64,000 nucleotides of DNA, from contig CAWHNE010000006.1 in NCBI GenBank assembly GCA_963830485.1, positions 62,001 to 126,000 of the forward strand. The letters run 5' to 3'. Position 1 is the stretch's first letter; every line of letters begins with the position of its first letter. This stretch comes from CAIWHR01 sp963830485 (GTDB lineage: Bacteria; Pseudomonadota; Gammaproteobacteria; Burkholderiales; Casimicrobiaceae). Shown here in pieces: positions 24,421-35,167 of the stretch. Below the pieces are notes generated by a model. The model saw only the letters and a program-made list of their open reading frames with translations. It did no database searches and was not told the DNA's origin. The position numbers and the translations under genes are program-made.

Positions 24421-26175
24421 CTACTTCGGGACCACTTTCTCGCCGCCGATCAGCTTGAATACGAACACGCTATTGCCGCGCTTGGAGTCGATCTGGTTGT
24501 TGCCCCCGGCGGCGACCGCGATGTACTCGGTGTTGCCGACCATGTACGCGACGGGCGGGGCATTCACGCCGGCTCCGAGGTAATACTTCCAGAGCTCCTT
24601 TCCGTCCTTCGCGTGGTACGCCTTGAACCACCCGTTGGCTTCGCCGTTGAAGACGAGGTCGGTCGCGGTCGCGAGCACGCCGCCGATGAGCGGCTGCGGC
24701 GTCTTCACGGACCAGGCCACTTTGCCCGTGTCGATGTTCACCGCGACGAGCCGGCCCGACTGCTCCTCGGTCGGGATCGTCTTGAAGGCGCCGCCGAGCC
24801 ACAGCTTGCCGCCCGGATAGGGCGATTCTTCGACATGGTAGGTCATCGGTTGATGCAGGTTCGCCGCGAAGGCCAGGCGCAGCTTGGGGTTGATCGCCAT
24901 CGGCGACCACTCGACGCCGCCGTTGGCGCCCGGAAGCATCCGCGCGCCCGCCTTCGTCGGCAGCACCCACATGTTCTCCTGCGGGACCATCGCCTCCGAG
25001 TAGCGGATCAGCTTTCCGGTGTTGCGCTCGTGGACGTAGATGTGGCCGGTCTTGCCGCCGTGGATCACGACGTCGACCATCTTGCCACCGCCGCCACTGC
25101 CATCCCTCGCCTGCGTGAGGATCGGTGGGCTCACGGCGTCAAGATCCCAGACGTCGTGGGCGATGTACTGGTAATGCCACTTGTACGCGCCGGTGTTGAG
25201 GTCGATCGCGACCAGCGAGTCCGTGTACAGGTTGTCGCCCGGACGGATCGCGCCGTAGAGGTCCGGCGACGGATTGCCGACCACGAAGAAGACGGTGTTC
25301 GTCTTCCGATCGATCGCCGGCGTCATCCATACACCGCCACCCAGCGTCTGATAGAAGTCTCCGCCCTTCTCCGCCAGCTGCTTCTTCTCCGCCGCGATGT
25401 CGCGGTGCATGTCGCGGCCCGTCGCGTCGTTGACCGCCCACACGCCTTCCTGCCCCTTGTCGGGGATCGTGTAGAACGTCCACAGCAGGTTTCCGTCGGC
25501 CGCGTTGTACGCCTTCACGAAGCCGCGGACGCCGTATTCGCCGCCGTTCGTGCCGATCAGCACCTTGCCCTCGACGACCGCTGGCGCCATCGTCTCCGAG
25601 TATCCCTTCTCGGGATCGGCGATCTGCTTCTCCCACAGGACCTTTCCGGTCTTGGCGTCGAGCGCGACGAGCTTCGCATCGATCGTGCCCATAAACAGCC
25701 GGCCGCCCTCGATCGCGACGCCGCGATTGTTGTTTCCGCAGCAGACCGTGACGATCGGGCCGAGCTTGTGCTTGTAGTGCCAGTACTCCTCACCGGTCGC
25801 CGCGTTGATCGCATAGACGTGGTTGAAGGACGTTGTCAGGAACATGACTCCGTCGACAACGATCGGTGCGGTCTCCATCGACTCGAGCACCGCGGTCTGA
25901 AAGACGAACGCGGGCGCGAGTGCGTAGGCGTCGTCGAGTCTGATCGCGGAGCCGGGGTAGTAGCGACTGTTGGTGTAGTCGCCGTTCGGATGAATCCAGT
26001 TCTTCCTGTCGCGGGCTGCGCCGTCGAGCGCCGCCTGTGTCACGTTCGGAGTCGATGGCATGGCCTTGGCCGTCGTCGTCGCTCCACCCGAAACCTCCTG
26101 CGCACCTGCGATGCCCGCCATCGCCAACGCCGCCGCCAGGGCGGTGAACTTCAAGAGACTACCCCCGTATGTCAT
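24421..26175 (-). CDS. PQQ-dependent alcohol dehydrogenase-like quinoprotein
   Basis: 584 residues. The start at 26175 is chosen because GGAGGATTC precedes it; the signal peptide is KFTALAAALAMAGIAGAQ. The beta-propeller has the vicinal cysteines in VTVCCGNNNRGVA and docking motifs AKTGKVLWEK, NTGKLIRYSE and AKDGKELWKYY. The active-site loop HDVWDLDAVS gives Asp344 and Asp346, the same Asp-x-Asp spacing as lanthanide enzymes, though some calcium quinoproteins such as membrane glucose dehydrogenase also have WDxD. The substrate is not clear; an alcohol other than methanol is plausible. A cytochrome c gene lies downstream. Confidence 0.88.
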   Translation of the reverse strand: MTYGGSLLKFTALAAALAMAGIAGAQEVSGGATTTAKAMPSTPNVTQAALDGAARDRKNWIHPNGDYTNSRYYPGSAIRLDDAYALAPAFVFQTAVLESMETAPIVVDGVMFLTTSFNHVYAINAATGEEYWHYKHKLGPIVTVCCGNNNRGVAIEGGRLFMGTIDAKLVALDAKTGKVLWEKQIADPEKGYSETMAPAVVEGKVLIGTNGGEYGVRGFVKAYNAADGNLLWTFYTIPDKGQEGVWAVNDATGRDMHRDIAAEKKQLAEKGGDFYQTLGGGVWMTPAIDRKTNTVFFVVGNPSPDLYGAIRPGDNLYTDSLVAIDLNTGAYKWHYQYIAHDVWDLDAVSPPILTQARDGSGGGGKMVDVVIHGGKTGHIYVHERNTGKLIRYSEAMVPQENMWVLPTKAGARMLPGANGGVEWSPMAINPKLRLAFAANLHQPMTYHVEESPYPGGKLWLGGAFKTIPTEEQSGRLVAVNIDTGKVAWSVKTPQPLIGGVLATATDLVFNGEANGWFKAYHAKDGKELWKYYLGAGVNAPPVAYMVGNTEYIAVAAGGNNQIDSKRGNSVFVFKLIGGEKVVPK

Positions 26176-26355
26176 GAATCCTCCGTCCGTTCGTATTGTC
26201 ATTCCCGGCCCGCCTCCCGCCGCCATAGGCCCATAGGGCCCGGCCGCTGCGGCTCACCGTGCGTTATAGTCTTTTTGCCCGAAACATGGCAAGACATTTC
26301 CCCGGGTGCGCCCGCCTTTGTGCGCCGCAATATCCCTCGCCTCCTGGAGTTCCGG

Positions 26356-27009
26356 ATGTCGCCCACCGATCGCTGTGCCCTCTTCGCCGCTGTGTGGATG
26401 CTGGCCGCCTTCCCGGCCGCCGCCGCCGACAGCGATCTCTCGGTCAACGCGCGGCTCCTGGTCGCGGCCCGCAACTCCGATCCGCCGGCACTCGAGCGCG
26501 CGCTCTCCGGCGGCGCATCGCCGAATGCCCGCAACCGGCTCGGCGAGACAGCGCTCTTGATCGCGCTCAAGAAGGACGACGTCGCCATGGCGCGGACGAT
26601 GCTGCAGGCGGGTACCGACGTGAACATCGCGGCAGTCAACGGCGTCACGCCGCTGATGGCCGCGGCCTATGCGGGGCAAAAGGAAATCGTCGAGCTGCTG
26701 CTCGCGCGGGGCGCGAATCTCGACGCTGTGGACCGCCTCGAAAAGAACGCGATGACCTACGCCGCCGGCGAGGGCCGCACCGAAATCGTGCGGCTCTTCG
26801 TCGCCCGCGGCGTCGACCCCAACGCGGTCTATCGCAACGACCTGACGGCGCTCATGTGGGCAGCCGGCAACGGCAAAGCCGATACGGTCAAGGCGCTGCT
26901 CGCCGCCGGCGCGAAGCCGGGCCTCCGGGACAATCGCGGGAAGACCGCGCTCGACATGGCGCGCGAGGGCGGCCACGCGGCCGTCGTCGCGCTGCTCGAG
27001 AAGGCGTGA
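26356..27009 (+). CDS. Exported ankyrin-repeat protein
   Basis: 217 residues, divergent from the quinoprotein gene. A signal peptide (CALFAAVWMLAAFPAAAA) is followed by about five ankyrin repeats, for example NGVTPLMAAAYAGQKEIVEL, NDLTALMWAAGNGKADTVKA and RGKTALDMAREGGHAAVVAL. CTGGAG lies a few bases before the ATG. Such periplasmic ankyrin proteins bind protein partners; the partner here is unknown. Confidence 0.85.
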   Translation: MSPTDRCALFAAVWMLAAFPAAAADSDLSVNARLLVAARNSDPPALERALSGGASPNARNRLGETALLIALKKDDVAMARTMLQAGTDVNIAAVNGVTPLMAAAYAGQKEIVELLLARGANLDAVDRLEKNAMTYAAGEGRTEIVRLFVARGVDPNAVYRNDLTALMWAAGNGKADTVKALLAAGAKPGLRDNRGKTALDMAREGGHAAVVALLEKA

Positions 27010-27027
27010 CGTCCGGGGCCGCCCCGG

Positions 27028-27576
27028 TCAGGCGTGGCCCAATCCCATTCGCGCGAGGAGGCGGTCGCGGTCGACGATCGCGTGCTTGAGCGCGCCAGCA
27101 ACGTGCAGCGTCACCAGTGCCGCGAGCAGCCAGCTGTTGGCGAGGTGTGCCGTGCTCAGCAATTCCTTGATCGCTTCATGCTTGCCGGCCCAGCCGGGCA
27201 GCGTCATCCCGAAGTACTTGACCGGATATCCGCTCACCTCGGAGCCGAGGTAGCCGAAAATCGGCTGCAGCATGAGCGCGACGTACATGAGCACGTGGGT
27301 CGCGCGGGCCACGCGCGCCTGCCACGGCGGCATCGGCGGCAACGCGGGCGCCGGGTGACCCGCCCGCCACGCGAGCCGCAGCACCATCAGCGCGAAGATC
27401 GTCATCCCGATCGACTTGTGCAGGTTGAAAGCGTCTACTCGCGGCCCGACCGGCTGCTTCGGGATCTCCTGCATCCACCAGCCCCACGCGAACTGGCCGA
27501 GCACCAGAATCGCGATCAGCCAGTGCAGCGCGATCGCCGTGCGCGTGTAGCGCGCGGGCGCGTCAGAACGTTGCAT
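27028..27576 (-). CDS. Cytochrome b561 family protein
   Basis: 182 residues with four membrane helices, such as AIALHWLIAILVLGQFAWGW, SIGMTIFALMVLRLAW and SWLLAALVTLHVAGALKH. Haem-ligand histidines are seen in ALHWL, NLHKS, ATHVLM and TLHVAGALKH. These proteins pass electrons between the quinone pool and periplasmic carriers. The start overlaps the end of the TonB receptor gene by 14 bases, so the two are probably co-transcribed. Confidence 0.9.
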   Translation of the reverse strand: MQRSDAPARYTRTAIALHWLIAILVLGQFAWGWWMQEIPKQPVGPRVDAFNLHKSIGMTIFALMVLRLAWRAGHPAPALPPMPPWQARVARATHVLMYVALMLQPIFGYLGSEVSGYPVKYFGMTLPGWAGKHEAIKELLSTAHLANSWLLAALVTLHVAGALKHAIVDRDRLLARMGLGHA

Positions 27577-29687
27577 ATGCGCTGACGCCCACGAGGAAGT
27601 TGCGGGTCGCCGATGGCTCGAAATAGCGGCCGTTGGTGTCGCCGACGATCACGGTCCCGACGTAGTTGACGTTGCCGACGTTGTTGAGCCGCGCGAACTC
27701 CCGCAGCACCCACGCGCCCACGCGCTGCTCGAAGCCGACGCGCAGGTTCGCGATGGTCCAGGCCGGGGCGGCGTCCGTGTTGCGGTCGTTGACGTAGACC
27801 TTGCCGGCGTACTGGACCTCCACCGCCGCGTTGAGGCCCCACGCTTGAGGATACGACCACGCGAGCTCCCCATACGCACTCGTCGCCGGAACGCCGGGCA
27901 GCCGCGCGCCCGCGGGCACGATCTGCGGCGGCACGCCGGTCGTCGCCTCATCGGTAAACTTCGCGGACAGATATGTGTACGACGCGTATCCCGTGAATCC
28001 GGCTCCCAGGTCGCCCTGCCACGCAGCTTCGACCCCTTTGCGCTCGGTCCGCCCGGCATTCTTGTACGTCGTGCGACCGCCGGTCGCGGTATTGATGACG
28101 ATCTCGTCCTGCGTCTTCACGTCGAAGGCGGCGAGGTTGAGCCGCTGCGTGCGGCCGATCAACGCCTTCAGCCCGACCTCAGCCGAATCGCTGACCGACG
28201 GCTGGAGCGACAGGTTCAGGCCGGAGCCCACCGGGCGATACGCGAGCTCGATGAAGGTCGGCGTTTCGAAGCCCTGCCCATAGTTGGCGTAGAGATTGAT
28301 CCGATCCGTCACGTGCCACAACGCGCCCACGACCGGGCTGCCGTGGCTGTAGTTGCGCTGCCCGCTGTCGTCGGGGTTCCCAGTGACGACGTAGTGGTCG
28401 GACGACTTGAAGCGGACGGTGCTGTAGCGATAGCCGGCGAGGAGCGACCAGGCTTCGGCGGGCGCGAATTCGAGTTGCAGGTAGCCATCGCCGTTGCTGA
28501 CCGTGTCCGTCTCGTCGCGGCGCAGCTCGCCCAGGAGGCCGAAGTCGTTGACGAAGCCCTTCCGCTGGTCGCGCTGCGTCTCGTAGTTCGCGCCGACCGT
28601 GACCAGGCCAGGACGGTCGCCGATCAGGAAGCGGGCGGAGAGACGGCCGTCGACGCCCCCGAAGGAGCGATCGATGTCGCTGACCCCGCCGGACGACGTC
28701 GCGCCGGAGCCCTGTAGCGCGAGGAACTGGCGCACCGAGCGTGTGCCGCCGTAACCCGTCACGCGCACGTCGGCGGTGTCGCTGAGCCTTTGCGCGACTG
28801 TCGCGCCAAGCTGCCGCTGGTTCACGGTCTTGCGGGTGTCGAAGAGGACCGCCGCAGGGTCCGCCTGCCGCGGATTCGCCTCCCATTGCGCGCGCGTGAG
28901 TCCAAGCGGATCCTGCGCCTCGGGCTGGTAGAGCGCATTCGCAACGACGATGATCGAAGTGTCCGGCGACGGGTCGATGCGGAAGCGCGCGTTGCCGAGC
29001 TGCCGCGACGCCTGGCTGTGGTCGCGATAGCCGTCGATCGTGAAGTAGTTGCCCGCCAGGACGTAGTTGACCGCCCCCGCCTGCCCCTCGGCCTTGGCGA
29101 TCGCGTTCCACGTCGCGTAGCTGCCGCCGATCACCTGCCCCCCCGCGATCGGCGCCGCGGGCCCGTCCTCGGTGAACACGGAGATCACGCCGCCGGACGC
29201 GTTGCCGTACAGCGACGAGAAGGGACCCCGCAGGACCTCGATCCGCTGCGCCGACACGAGGCTGAAGCTGCCGGTCTGGCCCTGGCCGTCCGGCATCGTC
29301 GCCGGAATGTAGTCCTGGTAGAGCCGTACGCCGCGAACGCCGAAGTTCGCGCGCGCGCCGAACCCTCGGACCGACAGCTGAAGGTCCTGCGCGTAGTTCC
29401 ACCGGTTCTGGATCGAGATACCCGGGATCCCGGCGAGCGACTCGGACAGGTTGACCTGCAGCTGCCCGTTCTGAATCCGGTCGCGGTCGACGGTGTCGAT
29501 CGCGAGCGGCAGGTCGAACGCGCGCTCGGCGTTGCGTGTCGCGGTGACGACGATGGGGTCGAGCCGCGGCACCGTCCCTTCCTGCGCATGCGGCGATCGA
29601 AACTGCGCCTGCGGCGGACGCCGCCGCGACCGCGCGCGCGACCCCGGCCGTGATCGAGCGCAAGCGGTGACGCGGAGGCAGGGTCAT
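27563..29687 (-). CDS. TonB-dependent outer membrane receptor, frameshifted in the signal region
   Basis: The mature protein (about 670 residues) begins near HAQEGTVPRLDPIVVTATRN, a TonB-box-like start. It continues with a plug domain (QNRWNYAQDLQLSVRGFG, RIEVLRGPFSSLYGNASGG) and a 22-strand barrel ending in Phe (VGVSAYATF). The signal peptide (SITAGVARAVAAASAAGAV) is in another frame, so one indel lies between about 29595 and 29640. The ATG at 29687 starts the signal peptide. The ligand is unknown; siderophore, vitamin and lanthanide-complex receptors share this plan, and the quinoprotein context makes metal or cofactor uptake a fair guess. Confidence 0.88.
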
Positions 29688-29777
29688 GGGCGGCGACGGA
29701 CGCGGAAAGTCGTGTAGCATAAAGGAGCGTCCTCCCCTCGCCTAGCGCAGCCGCACGGCCGTTCCGCTCCGACACTC

Positions 29778-30733
29778 ATGCGTCTCGCCCGTTTCCTTCT
29801 CGCCGCCGCGCTCGGAACCGGCTCGCTCAGCCCGGTCGCCGCAGGCGCGGCGCCACTTGCGTACGCGTCGAACGAAGGCTCGGCGTCCGTGTCGGTGATC
29901 GACACCTCGACCGACAAGGTCGTCGCGACGCTGAAGATCGGCGAAAAGCCGCGCGGGATCGCGCTGTCGGCGGACGGCAATCGCCTCTACCTGTCCGACC
30001 AGACGGCGAACGCGCTCGTCGTCGTCGACACCGCAAAGCGGGCCGAGATCGCGCGCGTGAAGCTCGGCGACTCGCCGGAGGCGATCTACCTGTCGCCCGA
30101 CGGCCGCTTCGTCGCCGCGGCGATCGAGGAGAACGACCAGGTCCTGCTCGTCGACACGTCCGACGCTCGCCGTCGCGCGCAGCATCAAGATGCGGGGCAA
30201 GAATCCCGAGCACGCGGTGTGGAGCCCGGACGGCAAGTGGCTCTACGTGAGCGCCGAGGAAGCGGATTCGGTCGACATCGTCGACGTCGCGAAGGGCGAA
30301 GTCGTGAAGTCGGTCAAGGTCGGCGACCGACCGCGCGGCATCGGCTTTCTGCCCGGACGGCAGCCGCGCATACGTCGCCGCGGAGAACGCGGACACCGTC
30401 AACGTGTTCGACACGAAGACGCACGAGGTGATCGCGCGGATCAAGGCGGGCAAGCGCTCGAACGGTGTCGTCGTGCACCCCGACGGCAAGCGCGTGTTCG
30501 TGAGCTCCGGCGGCGAAGGCACGGTGCAGGTGATCGACACGGCGACGAACGCGATCGTCGCGAAGATCGCCGTCGGCAAGCGACCGTGGAACATGGCGCT
30601 CACGCCCGACGGCAAGAAGCTCTACGTCGCCTGCGGCCGCTCGAACGCCGTCGCGGTGATCGACACCGACACGAACACGAAGATCGCCGAGATTCCCGTC
30701 GGCGAGCTGCCCTGGGGTGTCGCGATCCGCTGA
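29778..30733 (+). CDS. YVTN-type beta-propeller protein, two frameshifts
   Basis: About 318 residues after correction. A signal peptide (LARFLLAAALGTGSLSPVAA) is followed by some seven blades of the YVTN/lactonase-like type: SVIDTSTDKVVATLKIGEKP, VDIVDVAKGEVVKSVKVGDR, VIDTATNAIVAKIAVGKRPW. The frame breaks near 30165 and again near 30353, where CCCGGACGG carries an extra G. Proteins of this kind are encoded next to PQQ alcohol dehydrogenases and are called PQQ-dependent catabolism-associated beta-propeller proteins. It is divergent from the receptor gene. Role unknown. Confidence 0.83.
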
Positions 30734-30756
30734 ACCGGGGCCGGCGATCGGCCCGG

Positions 30757-31398
30757 TTACTCGGACGGGAGCAATCCGCTCCGCAGGGCGATCCGGACTA
30801 GCTGCGCAGGCGTCGGCGCCCCGAGTTTTCGGCGGATCGACGACTGGTGATTCGAGACGGTCTTGGTGCTGAGGCACAGCGTGTCGGCGATCGCGCGCAC
30901 CGTGTGGCCCTGGGCGAGCATCCGCATGATCTCGAACTCGCGGGCGGAGAGGCAGGCGAGGTCCGGCTCCCTGCCATTGAGGCGTCCGAGCGCGACCGTC
31001 TGCGCGATGTCGGCGGAGAGGAAGGATTCGCCCCTCGCGATCGAGCGGACCGCATCCACCAGGACGTCGGGTGCGCTCGACTTGGTGACGTAGCCCGCGG
31101 CGCCGGCGCGGAACGCGCGATCGGCGAAGACCGGCTCGTCGTGAATGCTGAATACGAGCACGCGCGCGGCGGCATCGCGGGCGAGCAATCGGCGCATCGC
31201 CTCGATGCCGCTCGCGTCGGGGAGCGAGATGTCCATCACGACGACCGCGGGAGCGAGCCTGCAGAAGGCCTGGTAGGCTTCCGCCGCCGAGGCCGCCTCG
31301 CCGACGACGACGATATCGGGCGCCCGCTCGAGCAGGCGGCGGTACCCTTCGCGCACGACGGCATGATCGTCGACCAGCAGCACGCGGAGCGGCGGCAT
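30757..31398 (-). CDS. NarL/FixJ-type response regulator
   Basis: 213 residues. The receiver domain has the acidic pair in LLVDDHAVVREG, the phosphorylated Asp56 in VVVMDISLP and the conserved Lys in YVTKSSAP. The C-terminal LuxR-type helix-turn-helix is LSAREFEIMRMLAQGHTVRA with STKTVSNHQSSIRRKLG. Its ATG shares one base with the kinase stop codon (TGATG), so the pair is co-translated. Target genes are probably the neighbouring quinoprotein and receptor genes. Confidence 0.93.
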   Translation of the reverse strand: MPPLRVLLVDDHAVVREGYRRLLERAPDIVVVGEAASAAEAYQAFCRLAPAVVVMDISLPDASGIEAMRRLLARDAAARVLVFSIHDEPVFADRAFRAGAAGYVTKSSAPDVLVDAVRSIARGESFLSADIAQTVALGRLNGREPDLACLSAREFEIMRMLAQGHTVRAIADTLCLSTKTVSNHQSSIRRKLGAPTPAQLVRIALRSGLLPSE

Positions 31399-32357
31399 CA
31401 CGCGGCGTTCGCGCTTCGCAAGGGAAGGCGGGCGACGAATCCGAATCCGCGCGGATCCGAAGGCATGAGCTCGAATCGACCGGCCAGGGCCTCGACGCGC
31501 TCCCGCATTCCGATCAGCCCCAGCCCGTCGCCGCCTGGGCCAGAGGCGGCGCCGACGCCATCGTCGCGCATGGACAGCTCGATTTCGGACGGTCCCCCCG
31601 ACGCGCCGGACCGTTGGCGCACCTCGATCTCCACGTTCGCGGCACGCGCGTGCCGTGCCAGATTGGTGAGGCCCTCCTGCGCGAGCCGAAACAGCGTGAT
31701 GCCGGTCGCCTCGTCGAGCCCGGAGATCGCGTCGTCGACCGCGACGTTGAAGGCGACGCCGGGCAGACGGCGCCGCCATCCGTCGATGCAATGCTCGAGC
31801 GCGGCGGCGAAGCCCAGCTCGTCCAGCCCGGGCGGACGCAGCCGGCGAACGATCTCACGGACGGCGATCTCGAGGTGGTTCGTCATCGCGACGATCGATT
31901 CGGCTCCACGTTGCACCTCCGCCGATCGCTTCGTGCCGATTTCGCGGAGCCAGACGGCATCGACCTTGATCGCATTGACGTACTGGCCGAGCTCGTCGTG
32001 CAGCTCGCGCGCGAGATGGCGACGCTCGTCCTCCTGGGCGCTGACAGCGGCCATCGCCAGCTTCCGGTTCTCGTCGAGAGCCTGGGCGAGCCGAGCCTGC
32101 CCGGCGATGAGCTGATCGAGGAGCTTTCGGACCTCGCGGGCGCGCCGCCACGCATACCACGCGAGCCCGGCGACGACGAATAGCAGCAAGCCCGGAACCT
32201 CATCGAGCTGCCAGTGCTCGTAGGGCTGCGTCCACGCCGCGACGGTCTCGGCAAGCTCGAAACGGACGCTGAGCGCGGCGAACAACGCTGCCGCAACGAT
32301 GAGCAACGCGAGATCGCGCTGCGCGGCGGTCCGGCTCCCATGCGTTCCTGCCTCCAT
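31398..32357 (-). CDS. Sensor histidine kinase, NarL-partner type
   Basis: 319 residues; the start is supported by AAGGAG upstream. Two membrane helices (ALLIVAAALFAALSV and VPGLLLFVVAGLAWYAW) enclose a short periplasmic loop of about 25 residues. A coiled segment leads to the HisKA_3 domain with His120 in ARELHDELGQ, and the ATPase domain has LFRLAQEGLTNLARHA and GLGLIGMRERVEAL. The tiny sensing loop suggests detection within or near the membrane. It resembles kinases that control quinoprotein alcohol oxidation in other bacteria, but the signal cannot be read from sequence. Confidence 0.92.
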   Translation of the reverse strand: MEAGTHGSRTAAQRDLALLIVAAALFAALSVRFELAETVAAWTQPYEHWQLDEVPGLLLFVVAGLAWYAWRRAREVRKLLDQLIAGQARLAQALDENRKLAMAAVSAQEDERRHLARELHDELGQYVNAIKVDAVWLREIGTKRSAEVQRGAESIVAMTNHLEIAVREIVRRLRPPGLDELGFAAALEHCIDGWRRRLPGVAFNVAVDDAISGLDEATGITLFRLAQEGLTNLARHARAANVEIEVRQRSGASGGPSEIELSMRDDGVGAASGPGGDGLGLIGMRERVEALAGRFELMPSDPRGFGFVARLPLRSANAA

Positions 32358-32538
32358 GGCGACTCCTTCCACTCGGCCACCAGCCCCGTTGCCCCTGCCT
32401 GGCGCGGGAAGAATTCCCGGATCATTTCGGGAACCCGACGACGTCGATGCCGCCACCACAAATGCGAAGCTGCCCGCTGCGGCGTCGCTCCGCTTCGGGC
32501 GGTGCCCGCAATATAAGGCAAGTCGGGAAGGAAGAGCG

Positions 32539-35063
32539 ATGCGCGCAACGAAGCGCCCCAGGCTCCAGCACCCCAGCGCCCGTTCCGCAGTCGGGTACGC
32601 TTTGGCGGCCTGCATTGCCAGTGAGGCAAGCCTCGCGGACGAAGCCGGTGACCTTGCCCGCTGTTACCGTGATCGGGTCGACGCCGCTGCCTGGCGTCGG
32701 CCTCGACAAGGATCAAATCCCGGCGCCGGTCCAAACCGGAACATCGTCGGAGATAAGTCGAAGCAACGCCATCGACCTGCCGGGATATCTGCTGCGCTTC
32801 CTCGGTAGCGTGTACGTCAACGATATCCAGAACAACCCGTTCCAGCCCGACATCAACTACCGTGGTTACACGGCGTCGCCGCTGCTCGGCACGCCGCAGG
32901 GCTTGTCGGTCTACATGGACGGCGTGCGGCTGAACCAGCCGTTCGGCGATGTCGTGAGCTGGGACCTGATCCCGCGCGCCGCCATCGCGAGCTTCCAGCT
33001 GATGCCCGGATCCAATCCGCTGTTCGGACTCAACACGCTGGGCGGCGCGCTTTCGATCCAGACCAAGAACGGGATCGACAACCCGGGCACGTCCGTCCAG
33101 GCGTACTACGGGATGAACGCACGCTGGTCGGTGGAGTTCGAGCAGGGCGGCAGCCAGGACAGCGGACTCAACTGGTACTTCACGGGAAACTATTTCAGCG
33201 AGGACGGCTGGCGCGTGGATTCACCGTCGGAGGTTGGCCAGATCTTCGGGAAGGTGGGCTGGAAGGATGCCAAGACCAACGTTTCGCTGACGGCAGCCTA
33301 TGCCGACACCGACCTGACCGGCAACGGCTTTCAGGAACAGCGCTTTCTCGCGCGCGACTACGCAAGTGTCTACACGAAGCCCGATACGACACAGAACAAG
33401 GCGACGTTCGTCAACCTCCTGGGGGAACACACATTCAGCAACGACCTGCTCTTTTCCGGGAACGCCTACTACCGCAACATCAAGACCTCGACGTTGAACG
33501 GGGACATCAACGACGACTCCCTTGGCCAGAATGTCTATCAGCCTAACGAGGAGGAACAGCAAGCGCTGGCCGATGCGGGCTACACGGGGTTCCCGACCAG
33601 CGGCGAGAACGCCGACAATACGCCGTTCCCATACTGGCGTTGCATCGCCAACGCGCTGCTCAATACGGAACCCAACGAGAAATGCAACGGGCTGCTGAAC
33701 CGGACGAATACGAGTCAGCAGAATTACGGAGTATCCGGCCAGTTGACGTGGTTTGCCGACTTCGCAGGCAATCGCAATCAGTTCACTGCGGGTGCCGCCT
33801 ATGACGCAAGCAAGGTGCACTTCACCCAGTTGAGCCAATTCGGATACCTGAATCCGGATCGCAGCGTGACGCCGGTCGACGCCTTCGCCGACGGGACCCA
33901 GGATTCTGAGGACGCGGACGATGCCCGCGTGGATCTCGATGGACGTACCTATACCTACAGCGCTATACGCGACCGATACGCTGACGCTGGCCAAGGCGTG
34001 GAACCTGACGCTTTCGGGACGCTACAACCACACCACGGTCAAGAACCGCGACCTGCTCCTGCCCGATGGCGGCCCGGGCTCACTCAACAGCGATAACACG
34101 TACTCGCGCTTCAATCCTGCCGTTGGAATCGCCTATGCGCCGAGCCGCGTGTTCTCGGCGTACTTCGGATACAACGAAGGTAGCCGGGCGCCATCGTCGA
34201 TCGAACTGGGATGCGCCGATCCGGAGAATCCATGCAAACTTCCGAACGCGATGGCCGGCGACCCGCCGCTCAAGCAGGTGGTGGCCAAGACGCTGGAAGC
34301 CGGCATCCGTGGTGTCGCGTTCAACAACCTGGAATGGAATCTTGGTGTATTTCGCGCGCAGAACTACGACGACATCCTGTTCGTTGCCGATAACCAGGCG
34401 GGATTCGGGTATTTCAAGAATTTCGGCCAGACGCGCCGGCAGGGCATCGAAGCCGGGCTGAGCGGTCAGCTCGACATCCTGACGTTCGGAGTCAACTACA
34501 CGTTCCTCGACGCCACCTATCAGAGCGAAGAACTCATCAATGGCGGCAGCAACAGCAGCAACGACGGGCCGGCTCCCGGCTTCGACGGCAACATCGTCGT
34601 GCGCCCCGGCGATCGCCTGCCGCTCATTCCGCGCAACATGGCGAAGGTCTACGCCAACCTCGCCATCACGCCACAATTCGCGGTGAACATGGACATGCAG
34701 GCCTTCTCGGGAACGATCGCGCGCGGCAACGAGAACGGCCAGCACCAACCTGACGGCGTCTATTACCTGGGACCGGGCAGCGCGCCTGGCTACGCCATCT
34801 TCAATCTGGGGTTGGACTACCGTCCCACTGCGGCGCTCAAGCTCTTCGTGCAGGTCAACAATCTTTTCGACACGAAGTACTACACGGCCGCGCAACTCGG
34901 GCCCACGGGGTTCGACGATAGCGGCAACTTCGTCGCTCGCCCATTCCCGACGCCGGTCATCGATGGCGAGCGGGCCCTCCTGAACGCCACGTTCTACGCC
35001 CCGGGTGCCCCGCGGATGATCTGGGCCGGCTTCCGCTATACGTTCAACGTCAAGGGCCTCTGA
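32539..35063 (+). CDS. Second TonB-dependent outer membrane receptor, two frameshifts
   Basis: Start at 32539 with GGGAAGGAAGAG upstream. A signal peptide (SAVGYALAACIASEASLA) is in one frame, then a break near 32645 moves to LPAVTVIGSTPLPG. The plug shows PDINYRGYTASPLLGTPQGL, VYMDGVRLNQPFGD and SNPLFGLNTLGGALSIQ. A second break near 33965 leads to LTLAKAWNLTLSGRYNHTTV and the barrel, including VNNLFDTKYY, ending FRYTFNVKGL. It is divergent from the two-component genes, which may regulate it. The ligand is unknown. The family is not that of the receptor at 27563-29687, judging by the plug. Confidence 0.86.
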
Positions 35064-35167
35064 GGGCAATCGCAGCGGGGCGACCGCGATCGGGCCGCTG
35101 CCGAGTACCGTCTCGACCGCGGAGGCGGGAACCGCTAGAGTCGGGTACGCGTCCAACCCGTCTCCGC

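Noticed and set aside
24238..26355. Long plus-strand frame reading into the ankyrin gene
   Set aside because: The part before 26356 is antisense to the quinoprotein gene and has no signal or domain; only the segment from the ATG at 26356 is real.
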